From the NCBI RefSeq assembly GCF_035982055.1, contig NZ_CP108427.1, positions 6,943,001 to 7,007,000 of the forward strand: a stretch of 64,000 nucleotides of DNA, written 5' to 3'. The stretch is from Streptomyces sp. NBC_01288. Lineage in GTDB: Bacteria > Actinomycetota > Actinomycetes > Streptomycetales > Streptomycetaceae. Positions 54,146-63,785 of this stretch are shown here, piece after piece. A model generated the notes under the pieces. It did no database searches. It saw only the letters and a program-made list of their open reading frames with translations, and was not told where the DNA came from. Numbering within the stretch: position 1 is the stretch's first letter; each line of letters opens with the position of its first letter. Position numbers and translations under genes: made by a program.

Positions 54146-55885
54146 ATGGCAACCAGCCACAGCCGTGCCAATCGCCAGCAGCCCAGTTCCATGCCGATCC
54201 ACAAGTACGGCCGGTACGAGCAGGTCGACATCCCCGACCGCACCTGGCCCTCGCAGCGGATCACCGTAGCCCCCCGCTGGCTCTCCACGGACCTGCGCGA
54301 CGGCAACCAGGCCCTGATCGACCCCATGTCACCGGCGCGCAAGCGTGCGATGTTCGACCTGCTGGTCACGATGGGCTACAAGGAGATCGAGGTCGGCTTC
54401 CCGGCCTCGGGACAGACCGACTTCGACTTCGTGCGCTCGATCATCGAAGAAGAGGGCGCGATCCCGGACGACGTCACGATCTCCGTGCTGACGCAGGCCC
54501 GCGAGGACCTGATCGAGCGGACCGTGGAGTCCCTGAAGGGCGCCAAGCGCGCGACCCTGCACCTCTACAACGCGACCGCGCCCGTCTTCCGCCGCGTGGT
54601 CTTCCGCGGCTCCAAGGACGACATCAAGCAGATCGCCGTCGACGGCACCCGCCTGGTGATGGAGTACGCCGAGAAGCTGCTGGGCCCCGAGACCGTGTTC
54701 GGGTACCAGTACTCGCCGGAGATCTTCACGGACACCGAGCTGGACTTCGCGCTGGAGGTCTGCGAGGCGGTCATGGACGTCTGGCAGCCCGGCCCGGACC
54801 GCGAGATCATCCTCAACCTGCCTGCCACGGTTGAGCGTTCGACCCCTTCGACCCACGCGGACCGCTTCGAGTGGATGGGCCGTCACCTGTCCCGCCGCGA
54901 GCACGTGGTGCTGTCGATCCACCCGCACAACGACCGCGGTACGGCCGTCGCCGCCGCCGAGCTGGCGCTGATGGCCGGCGCCGACCGCGTCGAGGGCTGC
55001 CTGTTCGGCCAGGGCGAGCGCACCGGCAACGTCGACCTGGTCACCCTGGGCATGAACCTGTTCTCCCAGGGCGTCGACCCGCAGATCGACTTCTCGAACA
55101 TCGACGAGATCCGTCGTACGTGGGAGTACTGCAACCAGATGGAGGTCCACCCGCGCCACCCGTACGTGGGCGACCTGGTCTACACGTCCTTCTCCGGCTC
55201 CCACCAGGACGCCATCAAGAAGGGCTTCGACGCCATGGAGGCCGACGCCAAGGCCAAGGGCGTCACCGTCGACGACATCGAGTGGGCGGTCCCGTACCTG
55301 CCGATCGACCCGAAGGACGTCGGGCGCTCCTACGAGGCCGTCATCCGGGTCAACTCGCAGTCGGGCAAGGGCGGTATCGCGTACGTCCTGAAGAACGACC
55401 ACAAGCTGGACCTGCCGCGCCGGATGCAGATCGAGTTCTCCAAGCTGATTCAGGCCAAGACGGACGCCAAGGGCGGCGAGGTCACCCCGAAGCAGATCTG
55501 GGCGACCTTCGAGGACGAGTACCTGCCGAACCCGGACAACGCCTGGGGCCGTATCCAGGTGAAGACCGGCCAGTCGACCACCGACACCGACGGCGTGGAC
55601 ACGCTCAAGGTGGAGGCGAGCGTCGACGGCGTCGACACCGTCCTGACGGGCACCGGCAACGGCCCGATCTCCGCGTTCTTCGACGCCCTGGGGTCCGTCG
55701 GCATCGACGTACGGCTCCTGGACTACCAGGAGCACACGATGAGCGAGGGAGCCTCCTCGCAGGCCGCCTCGTACATCGAATGCGCGATCGACGACAAGAT
55801 CCTGTGGGGAATCGGCATTGACGCGAATACGACACGTGCGTCCCTGAAGGCGGTCGTCTCGGCCGTCAACCGCGCTACCCGCTGA
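54146..55885 (+). CDS. leuA: 2-isopropylmalate synthase
   Basis: A 579-residue enzyme for the first step of leucine synthesis, joining acetyl-CoA and 2-ketoisovalerate. The N-terminal TIM barrel (about 40-330) has LSTDLRDGNQALIDPM and SIHPHNDRGTAVA, where the HxH metal ligands lie. The C-terminal regulatory domain (about 440-575) binds leucine. The class resembles the actinobacterial LeuA2 type with a long N-terminus. The ATG at 54146 has GAGGAG upstream. It is controlled by the leader peptide and attenuator. Confidence 0.95.
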   Translation: MATSHSRANRQQPSSMPIHKYGRYEQVDIPDRTWPSQRITVAPRWLSTDLRDGNQALIDPMSPARKRAMFDLLVTMGYKEIEVGFPASGQTDFDFVRSIIEEEGAIPDDVTISVLTQAREDLIERTVESLKGAKRATLHLYNATAPVFRRVVFRGSKDDIKQIAVDGTRLVMEYAEKLLGPETVFGYQYSPEIFTDTELDFALEVCEAVMDVWQPGPDREIILNLPATVERSTPSTHADRFEWMGRHLSRREHVVLSIHPHNDRGTAVAAAELALMAGADRVEGCLFGQGERTGNVDLVTLGMNLFSQGVDPQIDFSNIDEIRRTWEYCNQMEVHPRHPYVGDLVYTSFSGSHQDAIKKGFDAMEADAKAKGVTVDDIEWAVPYLPIDPKDVGRSYEAVIRVNSQSGKGGIAYVLKNDHKLDLPRRMQIEFSKLIQAKTDAKGGEVTPKQIWATFEDEYLPNPDNAWGRIQVKTGQSTTDTDGVDTLKVEASVDGVDTVLTGTGNGPISAFFDALGSVGIDVRLLDYQEHTMSEGASSQAASYIECAIDDKILWGIGIDANTTRASLKAVVSAVNRATR

Positions 55886-55918
55886 ACCATCCTGACCGGC
55901 GGTTTACTCGTCGTCGAA

Positions 55919-55953
55919 GGGCCCCGTACGCCGGTCTCCGGCGGCCGGGGCCC
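55919..55953 (+). terminator. Terminator after leuA
   Basis: Arms GGGCCCCG (55919-55926) and CGGGGCCC (55946-55953) with an inner GCCGG-TCT-CCGGC stem. GTCGTTTCCC follows. Confidence 0.8.
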
Positions 55954-56081
55954 CGTCGTTTCCCGGCCATTCCATGTGCAGGTCACGGAGAGGTCTCGTC
56001 CGGGGTACTGACTCCGGCTCGACAATGTGGCTAACATCACGCCAGCGCGGCGATGTTGCCGCGGCGTTACGGAGGTGCGAC

Positions 56082-56786
56082 GTGCTGCCTGAACGGGGAC
56101 GAGACGGCCGAGTGGTCCATGAGGGCCGAGCGGCGCGCGTGCTGGGCATCCGTACCGCGTGGACCAGCGTCGGAGACGGCGAGTTCTTCTGCCCCGGGTG
56201 CGGGGGCGACCGCAACTACCAGCGGCTCACCGGGCGCCGCCGCTTCACTCTGCTCGGCATGCCCGTGCTGCCGCGCGGCGACACCGGTCCCGTCGTCGAG
56301 TGCGCCGCCTGCCAGGGCCACTACGGCACCGACGTCCTCGACCACCCCACCACCACCCGCTTCTCCGCGATGCTCCGCGACGCCGTGCACACGGTCGCCC
56401 TCGCGGTCCTCGCGGCGGGCGGCAGCTGCGCCCGTACGTCCCTGGAGGCCGCCGCGGGCACCGTGCGGGCCGCCGGCTTCCAGGAGTGCACGGAGGAACA
56501 GCTCGGCGCGCTCGTCGAGGCCCTGGCCGCCGACACCGGCCGTGTCTACGGCGAACCCAGCGGCGCGGGCCTCGCCATAGAGCTGCACGAGGCCCTGGAC
56601 CCGCTCGCTCCCCATCTCGCCCCCGCAGGACGCGAATCGATCCTGCTCCAGGGCGCCCGCATCGCCCTCGCCGACGGCCCCTACACACCGGCGGAACGCG
56701 ACGCCCTCGCCACGGTGGGCGCCGCCCTCACCATCTGCGCGGACGACGTGACACGGCTGCTGGCGGCGGCGCGCACGCCCTCATGA
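56082..56786 (+). CDS. TerB-like protein with N-terminal zinc ribbon
   Basis: A 234-residue protein. It has FFCPGCGGDRNYQRL and VECAACQG, a likely four-Cys zinc ribbon (about 30-85), then a helical TerB-like domain (about 90-230). GTG 56082 has GGAGGT upstream. TerB domains occur in tellurite-resistance and stress modules; here no ter operon is adjacent. The function is unknown. Confidence 0.72.
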   Translation: MLPERGRDGRVVHEGRAARVLGIRTAWTSVGDGEFFCPGCGGDRNYQRLTGRRRFTLLGMPVLPRGDTGPVVECAACQGHYGTDVLDHPTTTRFSAMLRDAVHTVALAVLAAGGSCARTSLEAAAGTVRAAGFQECTEEQLGALVEALAADTGRVYGEPSGAGLAIELHEALDPLAPHLAPAGRESILLQGARIALADGPYTPAERDALATVGAALTICADDVTRLLAAARTPS

Positions 56787-56890
56787 CCCCGGCCAGTACT
56801 CCCCAGGGAGTAATACGGCCGCACGGACACCCCCGGCAGTAGTCCCGAACTCGCCCTCCCGCGCGACGATTCGCCCCTCCCGCGCCGGAA

Positions 56891-56911
56891 GTCTGGAGAG
56901 CGCAACCAGAC
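56891..56911. promoter_or_regulatory. Inverted repeat upstream of MMPL gene
   Basis: GTCTGG (56891-56896) and CCAGAC (56906-56911), 9-base spacer, 27 bases before the MMPL start. It could be a regulator site, for example for the response regulator encoded downstream. Confidence 0.5.
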
Positions 56912-56937
56912 ATCCGCGCCGGAGGGGGGCCCGTTCC

Positions 56938-59010
56938 ATGGGGGCCGAACAGAGGAACAGCACACGCCGACGAGCCATCCCCTGGGTGATGCTCGCGCTC
57001 TGGATCGGGGTGCTCGCGCTCGCCTCGCCGTTCGCGTCGAAGCTCGGCGACGTCACGCACGACCGGGTGACCGACTACCTGCCCGCGAGCGCCGACTCCA
57101 CCCAAGTCGCCAAGATCCAGCAGGAGTTGCCGGGCGGCCAGACCACCGAACTGGTCCTCGTCTACCACCGCGACACCGGACTCACGGCCACCGACAAAGC
57201 CACGGCGGCCCAACAGCTCACGCGGATAAGCACGTTGCACCCGCTCACCGCGACCCCGCGAGGCGTCCCCTCCGCCGACGGCACCACCCTCATGTACCCG
57301 GTCACCAGCAACTGGCCCGGCACCGACGAGAAGAAGCGCACCGCCCTCGTCGACGACATCCGCCAAGTCGCCCACGACGCCGGCGGGTTGACGGTCGACG
57401 TCGGCGGCCCCGGCGCCCTGGCCACCGACTCCGGCAAGGTCTTCGACTCGCTCGGCGGCCCCCTGCTCTACACGACCGTCGCCGTCGTCGCCGTCCTCCT
57501 GATCATCATCTACCGCAGCCCGGTCCTCTGGCTGGTCCCCCTCGCGGTCGCGGGAGTGGGCGACTTCCTCTCCATGGGCATCTCCTACGGCCTCAACCAC
57601 GCCTTCGGGACGACCATTTCGGGCCAGAGCACGGGCGTGATGACGATCCTCGTCTTCGGCGCGGGCACCGACTACGCCCTCCTGCTCATCTCCCGCTACC
57701 GCGAGGAACTCCGCCGTATCGAGCGCCCCTACGACGCGATGCGCGCCGCCCTGCGCGGCTGCGGCCCCGCCGTGCTCGCCTCCTCCGGCACGGTCGCCGC
57801 CGGCCTGCTCTGCCTGCTCGCCGCCGACCTCAACTCCAGCCGCGGAATGGGCCCGTTGGGCACGGTCGGGGTCCTGTCCGCGCTCGCCGCGATGCTCACG
57901 CTCCTCCCCGCACTCCTCGTCCTCCTGGGCCGCCGCGTCTTCTGGCCACTCGTCCCGGCCCACGGCTCCACGCCCAAGGCCCGCCGGTCCCTGTTCACCG
58001 CGATGGGCAGTTCCGCCGGACGCCGCCCGCTGCTCGTCCTCGTGGCCGGCGCCGCCGTACTGGGCGCACTCGCCCTGGGCACCCTGAACCTCCCCGGCTC
58101 CCTCAAGCAGGACGACTCCTTCGTCGACCGCCCCGACTCCGTCACCGCGATGCGCACCCTCGCCGCGGCCTACCCCGAACGCTCCGCGCAGCCCATCGAC
58201 GTCATCACCCCGGCCGCCCGCGCCGACGCGACCCTCGCCACGATCCGGGCCACGCACGGTGTCGCGGGCGCCCAGCGGGGCCGTAGCGGAAAGGGGTGGA
58301 CGGAGATCTCCGTGACCGCCGTGGGCGCGCCGCAGTCGGCAGCCGAGACGCGCACCATTGAGGGCCTCCGTCACACGCTCAAGGGGTCCTACGTCGGTGG
58401 GCCGAGCGCTCAGCAGTTGGACCTGCGGGACACCAACGCGCGGGACCGGACGGTCGTCGTGCCGATCGTGCTCGTGTCCGTGCTGCTGATCCTGATCGTG
58501 CTGCTGCGCTCGCTGGTCGCGCCGTTGATGCTGGTGGCCGCCGTGATCGCGGTGTGGGGCGCGGCACTCGGCATCGGCGGGCTGGTGTTCGGGCCGGTGT
58601 TCGGCTTCGCCGGGACCGATCCGGGGACGGGGTTGCTGTCCTTCGTCTTCCTGGTCGCTCTCGGGGTCGACTACGGCATCTTCCTCATGCACCGGATGCG
58701 GGAGGAGGCGATCCGGGGCGCCGAACCGGTCGCCGCCGCGCTGACCGCCCTGCGGACGACGGGCGGGGTCATCGCCTCCGCCGGGCTGGTCCTCGCGGCG
58801 ACCTTCGCGGTGCTGACGAACATGGGGCTCGTGCAACTCGTCGAGCTGGGCTTCGTGATCGCGGTGGGCGTGCTGCTGGACACCTTCCTCGTGCGGACGT
58901 ACCTGGTGACCAGCGCGAGTGTGCTGCTGCGGCGGAAGGTGTGGTGGCCGGGGCGGCTGTCGAGGGAGCCCGAGGCCGTACGTCCGGAGCGGCAGCCGGA
59001 GCCGGTGTGA
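56938..59010 (+). CDS. MMPL-family RND exporter
   Basis: A 690-residue protein with two repeats of about six membrane segments and two extracytoplasmic domains. VFGAGTDYALLLISRYREEL and FLVALGVDYGIFLMHRMREE carry the paired Gly-Asp-Tyr motifs used for proton translocation in RND pumps. MMPL proteins export lipids, lipopeptides or drugs. ATG 56938 has GGAGGGGGG upstream. It is followed 33 bases later by a two-component system, so the three genes may form one operon in which the system senses envelope stress or substrate. Confidence 0.9.
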   Translation: MGAEQRNSTRRRAIPWVMLALWIGVLALASPFASKLGDVTHDRVTDYLPASADSTQVAKIQQELPGGQTTELVLVYHRDTGLTATDKATAAQQLTRISTLHPLTATPRGVPSADGTTLMYPVTSNWPGTDEKKRTALVDDIRQVAHDAGGLTVDVGGPGALATDSGKVFDSLGGPLLYTTVAVVAVLLIIIYRSPVLWLVPLAVAGVGDFLSMGISYGLNHAFGTTISGQSTGVMTILVFGAGTDYALLLISRYREELRRIERPYDAMRAALRGCGPAVLASSGTVAAGLLCLLAADLNSSRGMGPLGTVGVLSALAAMLTLLPALLVLLGRRVFWPLVPAHGSTPKARRSLFTAMGSSAGRRPLLVLVAGAAVLGALALGTLNLPGSLKQDDSFVDRPDSVTAMRTLAAAYPERSAQPIDVITPAARADATLATIRATHGVAGAQRGRSGKGWTEISVTAVGAPQSAAETRTIEGLRHTLKGSYVGGPSAQQLDLRDTNARDRTVVVPIVLVSVLLILIVLLRSLVAPLMLVAAVIAVWGAALGIGGLVFGPVFGFAGTDPGTGLLSFVFLVALGVDYGIFLMHRMREEAIRGAEPVAAALTALRTTGGVIASAGLVLAATFAVLTNMGLVQLVELGFVIAVGVLLDTFLVRTYLVTSASVLLRRKVWWPGRLSREPEAVRPERQPEPV

Positions 59011-59043
59011 GGTGCTCGTACGGGACCGGTGGAGGATGACCCC

Positions 59044-60222
59044 GTGCAGGCGATGAGGCTGAGTGCCCGGCGGCAGGACGTGTTCCTCGCCGTCGGGCTC
59101 GCCGTGCTCGCGTCCGTCGTCGCCGTCAGCTTCGGCAGCGGACGGCGGCCGGACGCGCTCGGCTGGACGCTGCTGCTCGCGCTGCACGTCCCGCTGGCGT
59201 GGCGGCGGCGGGCCCCGCTGACGGTGCTGTGCGTGATGATCCCGCTGATCGCGTTCTACCACCAGCAGGAGTACGACCACTCGGCGCCGACCGCCGCCTC
59301 GATGGTTCTCCTCTACACGGTGGCCGTCACCGGCAGCACCCGGCGGACGGTGACCATCGGCTGTGCGGTGATCGCGCTGATGCTGGTGCTGAAGGCGGGC
59401 CACGGCATGGCGGGGGTCGCCGTGAGCTTCCAGATCACCGGCTGGATCGTGTCGATGCTCGTCCTCGGCGGGTACCTCCGCGTCCACCGTCAGCTGACGG
59501 AGGCGGCCCTGGAACGCGCCGAACGCGCCGAACGCACCCGCGAGGAGGAGGCCCGCCGCCGCGTCGCCGAGGAACGCCTGCGCATCGCCCGCGACCTGCA
59601 CGACCTCCTCGCGCACAGCATCACCCTCATCGGCGTTCAGACGTCGGTGGCCGCGCACGTACTGGCCGAGGACCCAGGCCGCCTCGACCGCGCCGCCGTG
59701 GCCAAGGCCCTGGACGACATCGCCGACACCTGCCGCAGCGCACGCGGCGAACTGCGCACCACGCTGGAGGTGCTCCGCGAGCACGGCACGGCGGACACCC
59801 GGGGGCCCCTCCCGGGTCTCGACGCGCTGCCCGACCTCGCCGCGACGGCCAGGGCCGGGGGCGCGAAGGTCGACCTGTCGGTGGGGACCGGGGCGGGCAT
59901 CCCGGCGGCGGTGGGCGCGGCCGCGTACCGGATAGTCCAGGAGGCACTCACCAATGCCGTACGACATGGCGGGCGCGCCGACCTCACGGTCCGGGTCGGT
60001 GTGCACGAGCGGGACGGCGCGCTCCGCGTGGACGTCACGGACGACGGCGCGGGGAGCGGTTCCGCTCCGCCCGGCTTCGGTCTGGTCGGCATGCGCGAAC
60101 GGGTCCGCAGCGTCGGCGGCACGCTGGACGCCGGGCCGTTGGACGAGCTGGGCGAGCGGGCGGGCTTCACGGTGAGCGCCGTACTGCCGCTGCGGGCGCG
60201 CGGAGAGGAAGGGGAGTGGTGA
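59044..60222 (+). CDS. NarL-type sensor histidine kinase
   Basis: A 392-residue membrane kinase. The first about 150 residues hold four to five hydrophobic segments. HisKA_3 has IARDLHDLLAHSITLI with the phospho-acceptor His. HATPase_c is at about 280-385 with DDGAGSG and GLVGMRERV. GTG 59044 has GGAGG 8 bases upstream; an upstream GTG at 59029 would place that site inside the gene. The stop overlaps the response regulator start. Confidence 0.88.
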   Translation: MQAMRLSARRQDVFLAVGLAVLASVVAVSFGSGRRPDALGWTLLLALHVPLAWRRRAPLTVLCVMIPLIAFYHQQEYDHSAPTAASMVLLYTVAVTGSTRRTVTIGCAVIALMLVLKAGHGMAGVAVSFQITGWIVSMLVLGGYLRVHRQLTEAALERAERAERTREEEARRRVAEERLRIARDLHDLLAHSITLIGVQTSVAAHVLAEDPGRLDRAAVAKALDDIADTCRSARGELRTTLEVLREHGTADTRGPLPGLDALPDLAATARAGGAKVDLSVGTGAGIPAAVGAAAYRIVQEALTNAVRHGGRADLTVRVGVHERDGALRVDVTDDGAGSGSAPPGFGLVGMRERVRSVGGTLDAGPLDELGERAGFTVSAVLPLRARGEEGEW

Positions 60223-60884
60223 CCGCCATCCGGGTGCTGCTCGCCGACGACCAGACCCTCGTACGGGCCGCGTTCGCGATGCTCGTCGAGTCGGCGAAGG
60301 ACATGGAGGTCGTAGGACAGGCCGCGACCGGACGCGAGGCGGTCGCGCTCGCCCGCACGACCCGCGCCGACCTCGTCCTGATGGACATCCGCATGCCGGA
60401 CCTGGACGGCATCGAGGCGACCCGCCTGATCGCGGCCGACGAGGACCTCGCCGGGGTGCGGATCCTCGTCCTGACGACCTACGACACCGACGAGAACGTC
60501 GTGGACGCGCTGCGCGCCGGCGCCTCCGGATTCCTGGTCAAGGACACCCGTCCGGCCGAACTCCTCGACGCGATCCGCACGGTGGCGGCCGGAGAGGCGC
60601 TGCTGTCGCCGGGCCCCACGTCCCGGCTGATCGCCCGTTTCCTGCGCGGTCCCGCGACGCCCACCACCGGCGGCCCCGCGTGCCTCTCCGAACGCGAACG
60701 CGGAGTCCTCGCCCTGGTCGCGCGCGGCCTCAACAACACCGAGGTGGCCGAAGCGTTGGGCCTGAGTCCGCTCACCGCGAAGACGCACGTCAGCCGCATC
60801 ATGGGGAAACTGGGGGCGCGCGACCGGGCGCAATTGGTGATCGTGGCGTACGAGTCCGGGATGGTGACACCGGGGAGGCTGTGA
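60219..60884 (+). CDS. LuxR/NarL-type response regulator
   Basis: A 221-residue regulator. The receiver (about 5-120) has LLADDQTLVR, the phospho-acceptor Asp in LVLMDIRMPDLDG and LVKDTRP. The C-terminal LuxR helix-turn-helix has LSERERGVLALVARGLNNTEVAEALG and SPLTAKTHVSRIMGKL. GTG 60219 overlaps the kinase stop, so the pair is coupled. A probable target is the upstream MMPL gene. Confidence 0.92.
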   Translation: MTAIRVLLADDQTLVRAAFAMLVESAKDMEVVGQAATGREAVALARTTRADLVLMDIRMPDLDGIEATRLIAADEDLAGVRILVLTTYDTDENVVDALRAGASGFLVKDTRPAELLDAIRTVAAGEALLSPGPTSRLIARFLRGPATPTTGGPACLSERERGVLALVARGLNNTEVAEALGLSPLTAKTHVSRIMGKLGARDRAQLVIVAYESGMVTPGRL

Positions 60885-60945
60885 CGGATGACGGACAGAC
60901 AGGTCGGCGTCGTTCCGCGAGGGGCGACCTCCATGAGGGAGAGCG

Positions 60946-62139
60946 ATGACCATCCTGAGCCGCACGCTTCTTGTCACGGCAGTACTGGTCGCCCCGATCA
61001 CTTTCGCCGGGCACGCCTCCGCGCGCTCCGGCTGCACGTCCTCCGTGCCCTACGTCTCGGGAAGCGGCGGCTACGACACCTACCGCATCCCGGCGACCGT
61101 CGCCACTGACCGGGGCACGGTCCTCGCCTTCGCCGAAGGACGCCACAACAGCGCGGGCGACACCGGCAACATCGACGTCGTTCTACGGCGGTCCGGCGAC
61201 GGCGGCTGCACCTGGGGTCCGTTGTCGGTGGTGGCCGCGGGGGACGGGGACACCCGGGGCAACCCGGCGCCCGTCGTCGACCCGCGCACCGGTGCGATCG
61301 TGCTGGTCACCTCCTACAACAGCGGGGCCGTCACCGAGGGCCAGATCATGCGGGGCGAGGTCACGCCGGACCAGAGCCGCCGGGTGTTCGTGCAGCGCAG
61401 CTGGGACGACGGGCGGAGCTTCACCGCTCCGCGGGACATCACGGGGGAGGTGAAGCTGCCGGATTGGCGGTGGTACGCGACGGGGCCGGGTCACGCCGTC
61501 GCGCTCACGCGGGGCGTGCATGCGGGGCGACTGGTGATCCCGGCCAACCACTCCGCCGCACCGGCCGCCGGGTCGACCGACACCGGGCAGGAGGCGAAGT
61601 ACTACGGCGGGCACGACCTGTACAGCGACGACGGGGGCGAGACGTGGCGGTTGGGGTTCGTGGATGCCGCGTACGACGGGGTCGACAACGCGAACGAGTC
61701 GTCGGCGGCCGAACTCCCTGACGGCAGGCTGTACTTCAGCTCCCGCGATCAGCTGGGGACGAGCACGGGGAATCGGCTCGACACGTACTCCAGTGACGGG
61801 GGTGTGAGTCTGGATCGGCCCTACGCGGTGCAGCACACGTTGGACGATGTGCCTGTGGTTGAGGGGAGCGTGCTGCAACTGGCGGGTGAGGGCGCTCCGT
61901 TGCTCTTCTCGGCGCCGTCCGTGCCCAATGTCCGTCAGGGGATGGCGATTTGGCGGAGTGCGGATGGCGGGGGGAGCTTCGCGAAGGCGGTTACGTTGTC
62001 GGGGGAGTGGGCGGGCTACTCGGATCTGGTGGCGGTGGACGAGGACACCGTTGGGGTGCTTTATGAGACCGGGGGGACGAGTGCGTACGACACGATCGAG
62101 TTCCGGCGGGTGGGCGTGGACGGGCTGAGTGGGGGCTGA
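60946..62139 (+). CDS. Secreted sialidase (exo-alpha-sialidase)
   Basis: A 397-residue protein with a signal peptide (SRTLLVTAVLVAPITFAGHASA). The F/YRIP motif appears as YDTYRIPAT. Asp-box-like blades are SGDGGCTWGP, SWDDGRSFTA, SDDGGETWRLG, SSDGGVSLD and SADGGGSFAKA. An Arg triad candidate is spread through the six-bladed propeller. It cleaves terminal sialic acids or related sugars. No carbohydrate-binding module is attached. A terminator follows at 62164. Confidence 0.9.
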   Translation: MTILSRTLLVTAVLVAPITFAGHASARSGCTSSVPYVSGSGGYDTYRIPATVATDRGTVLAFAEGRHNSAGDTGNIDVVLRRSGDGGCTWGPLSVVAAGDGDTRGNPAPVVDPRTGAIVLVTSYNSGAVTEGQIMRGEVTPDQSRRVFVQRSWDDGRSFTAPRDITGEVKLPDWRWYATGPGHAVALTRGVHAGRLVIPANHSAAPAAGSTDTGQEAKYYGGHDLYSDDGGETWRLGFVDAAYDGVDNANESSAAELPDGRLYFSSRDQLGTSTGNRLDTYSSDGGVSLDRPYAVQHTLDDVPVVEGSVLQLAGEGAPLLFSAPSVPNVRQGMAIWRSADGGGSFAKAVTLSGEWAGYSDLVAVDEDTVGVLYETGGTSAYDTIEFRRVGVDGLSGG

Positions 62140-62163
62140 GGACCCCCCATTTCCCACCCACCC

Positions 62164-62181
62164 GCCCGTCTCGGGCGTTTT
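62164..62181 (+). terminator. Intrinsic terminator after sialidase
   Basis: GCCCG (62164-62168), loop TCT, CGGGC (62172-62176), then GTTTT. One of the few here with a clear T-run. Confidence 0.75.
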
Positions 62182-62223
62182 AGAGGTTCACCTTCGTTGT
62201 TGCCGTCACCTTGATCCACGAGC

Positions 62224-62694
62224 TCAACCGAGATATGGCCGATCGCGCTGCTCCAGGAAGTGGCGGATCCGGAGTCGCTGTGTGTGGTGCATCGGCAGTT
62301 GATCGATCTCCTGCGCCTGGACGAACCGCAGTTCTGTGGACTCGTCCGAGATCGCGAGTTCGCCGCCGACCGTGCGGGCGGTGAAGCAGACGTTGAACTG
62401 TCTGCGTACCTCACCGTCCGAGTAGGCGATGACGTGGCGGGGGTCGGTGTACGTGCCCACGAGCCCGGTGATCTCCACGTCCAGACCTGTTTCCTCCTTC
62501 ACCTCGCGGACGGCCGTTCCCGGGAGCGAGTCGGTCATCTCCATGCCGCCACCGGGGAGCGCCCAGAGATCGTTGTCCCGGCGGCGCTGAAGGAGTACGC
62601 GCCCTTCGTCGTCGGTGACCACGGCGGATGCGGCGACCACCAGGCTGTTCGGCTCCGGTGCTGCCGGGTCGTCGTAGTACTCGGTCCGTGCCAT
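62224..62694 (-). CDS. NUDIX hydrolase
   Basis: A 156-residue protein. The Nudix box is in LPGGGMEMTDSLPGTAVREV then KEETGLDVE. The substrate cannot be told; small pyrophosphohydrolases of this type clean up nucleotides. ATG 62694 lies 2 bases after the stop of the upstream (frameshifted) XRE gene, so the two were an operon. AGAAGG serves as the ribosome-binding site. Confidence 0.9.
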   Translation of the reverse strand: MARTEYYDDPAAPEPNSLVVAASAVVTDDEGRVLLQRRRDNDLWALPGGGMEMTDSLPGTAVREVKEETGLDVEITGLVGTYTDPRHVIAYSDGEVRRQFNVCFTARTVGGELAISDESTELRFVQAQEIDQLPMHHTQRLRIRHFLEQRDRPYLG

Positions 62695-62696
62695 GG

Positions 62697-63435
62697 TCAC
62701 CCTTCTGTTGTCGGCGTGGCGGTCTCCCACACCGCGTCGAAACTGCCGGCGTAGGTGTCGAACATGCCGCCCTCTCCGCTGCGCCGAAGATGCCACACGG
62801 GAGCACCGTAGGCGTTCACGCCCCAGACGTGGGCGTTGACCAAGGCTTGGTCATCCGCGCGGTAGATCGAGTTGTAGAGGGTGGTGGCGTGGGTCCGCAC
62901 CTCGATGCCGGATACCTCGGCAAGGGGGCGGTAGTGCATGAGGGCAAGTCGGCAACGGGACTCGATCCCGTGGCCGAACTTCTCTTCCGTGCCGCGCTGT
63001 TGGACATTCACGCTGTCCGGATCGCCGATCGCGATACGCACCGCACACCCGTCGGCGGCTCGTTCCCGCAACAGGTCGTTGAGCCGCGGGTACGCCTCGT
63101 GCAGGAAGACGGCGGCATACACCAACACATCGATGTGCTCATGGGCCTGGGCCAGCATGTCCACAAAGGTGGACATGGGGATGTCCGCCCGCTGGTCGTA
63201 GAGAGCCACGAGTTCCGGACTGACGGCGCGGGCAGGGCGTGCCTGCCGGAGCGCGGGCCATAGAGCGTGCACATCTTCTCCTAGCGTTTCCGCTGCCGAC
63301 ATGGCCGTGGCGCGGCGTACGCCCCAGGTTGACCCATCGTTCGACGGATTTGGGATCGACTTCGACTGTGTTCGCGAGGGCGCTGTACGTCCAGCCGCCG
63401 GCCGCCATGGCAGCACGCAGCCTCTCGTTCGGCAT
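62697..63435 (-). pseudogene. Frameshifted XRE-type regulator
   Basis: The N-terminal half reads MPNERLRAAMAAGGWTYSAL and VDPKSVERWVNLGRTPR, a helix-turn-helix. The C-terminal half (RATAMSAAETLGEDVHALWP through LYNSIYRADDQALVN and APVWHLR to the stop) is in another frame. Together they match one Streptomyces regulator family of about 245 residues. The break lies near 63300-63325, in CGTACGCCGCGCCACGG (minus strand). Everything else is intact, so it is either a recent mutation or a sequencing error. An internal ATG at 63302 could express the C-terminal part alone. Confidence 0.75.
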
Positions 63436-63554
63436 CTCAATCTCTCCCAACATTCGGGGACGGCACTAGGGACGTTCTACCCGACGTTGGACGTCCCGAA
63501 GTGGGGTTTGTGGGAGGTTCCAACGTCCTGATGAGCAGCAGGATCCTCGTGTGT

Positions 63555-63785
63555 ATGGCGAGCAACCAGCAGACCAGACCAGGCATCGGCGAACTGGCGA
63601 AAGACACTTCCCGCGGACGAATCGGCATCGTCATGGGTGAGGTCGGCACCCGGGTGCAGATAAGGCCCGTCGGCGGCGGGGTCGAGTGGGACGCCCTGCC
63701 GGACAACGTGGTGGCGCCGACCGCGCGCGAGGAACTGAGCGTCCGCCTGGCCATCAAGAACGCCAACAGCAGGGACGGCCTGTGA
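63555..63785 (+). CDS. Small conserved actinobacterial protein
   Basis: A 76-residue protein: MASNQQTRPGIGELAKDTSR, then GRIGIVMGEVGTRVQIRPVGG and EWDALPDNV. The beta-rich core resembles small Streptomyces proteins often found near XRE-type regulators such as the one encoded on the other strand. The function is unknown. An in-frame ATG upstream at 63501 is possible but poorly supported. Confidence 0.65.
   Translation: MASNQQTRPGIGELAKDTSRGRIGIVMGEVGTRVQIRPVGGGVEWDALPDNVVAPTAREELSVRLAIKNANSRDGL

Noticed and set aside
56728..60006. 1092-codon open frame on the minus strand
   Set aside because: It runs opposite the MMPL and kinase genes, is low-complexity and His/Gly/Arg-rich, and shows no family motif; GC-rich third positions create such shadows.
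62697..63435. Programmed frameshift in the XRE gene
   Set aside because: No slippery heptamer or downstream pseudoknot is evident near the break; mutation or error is simpler.
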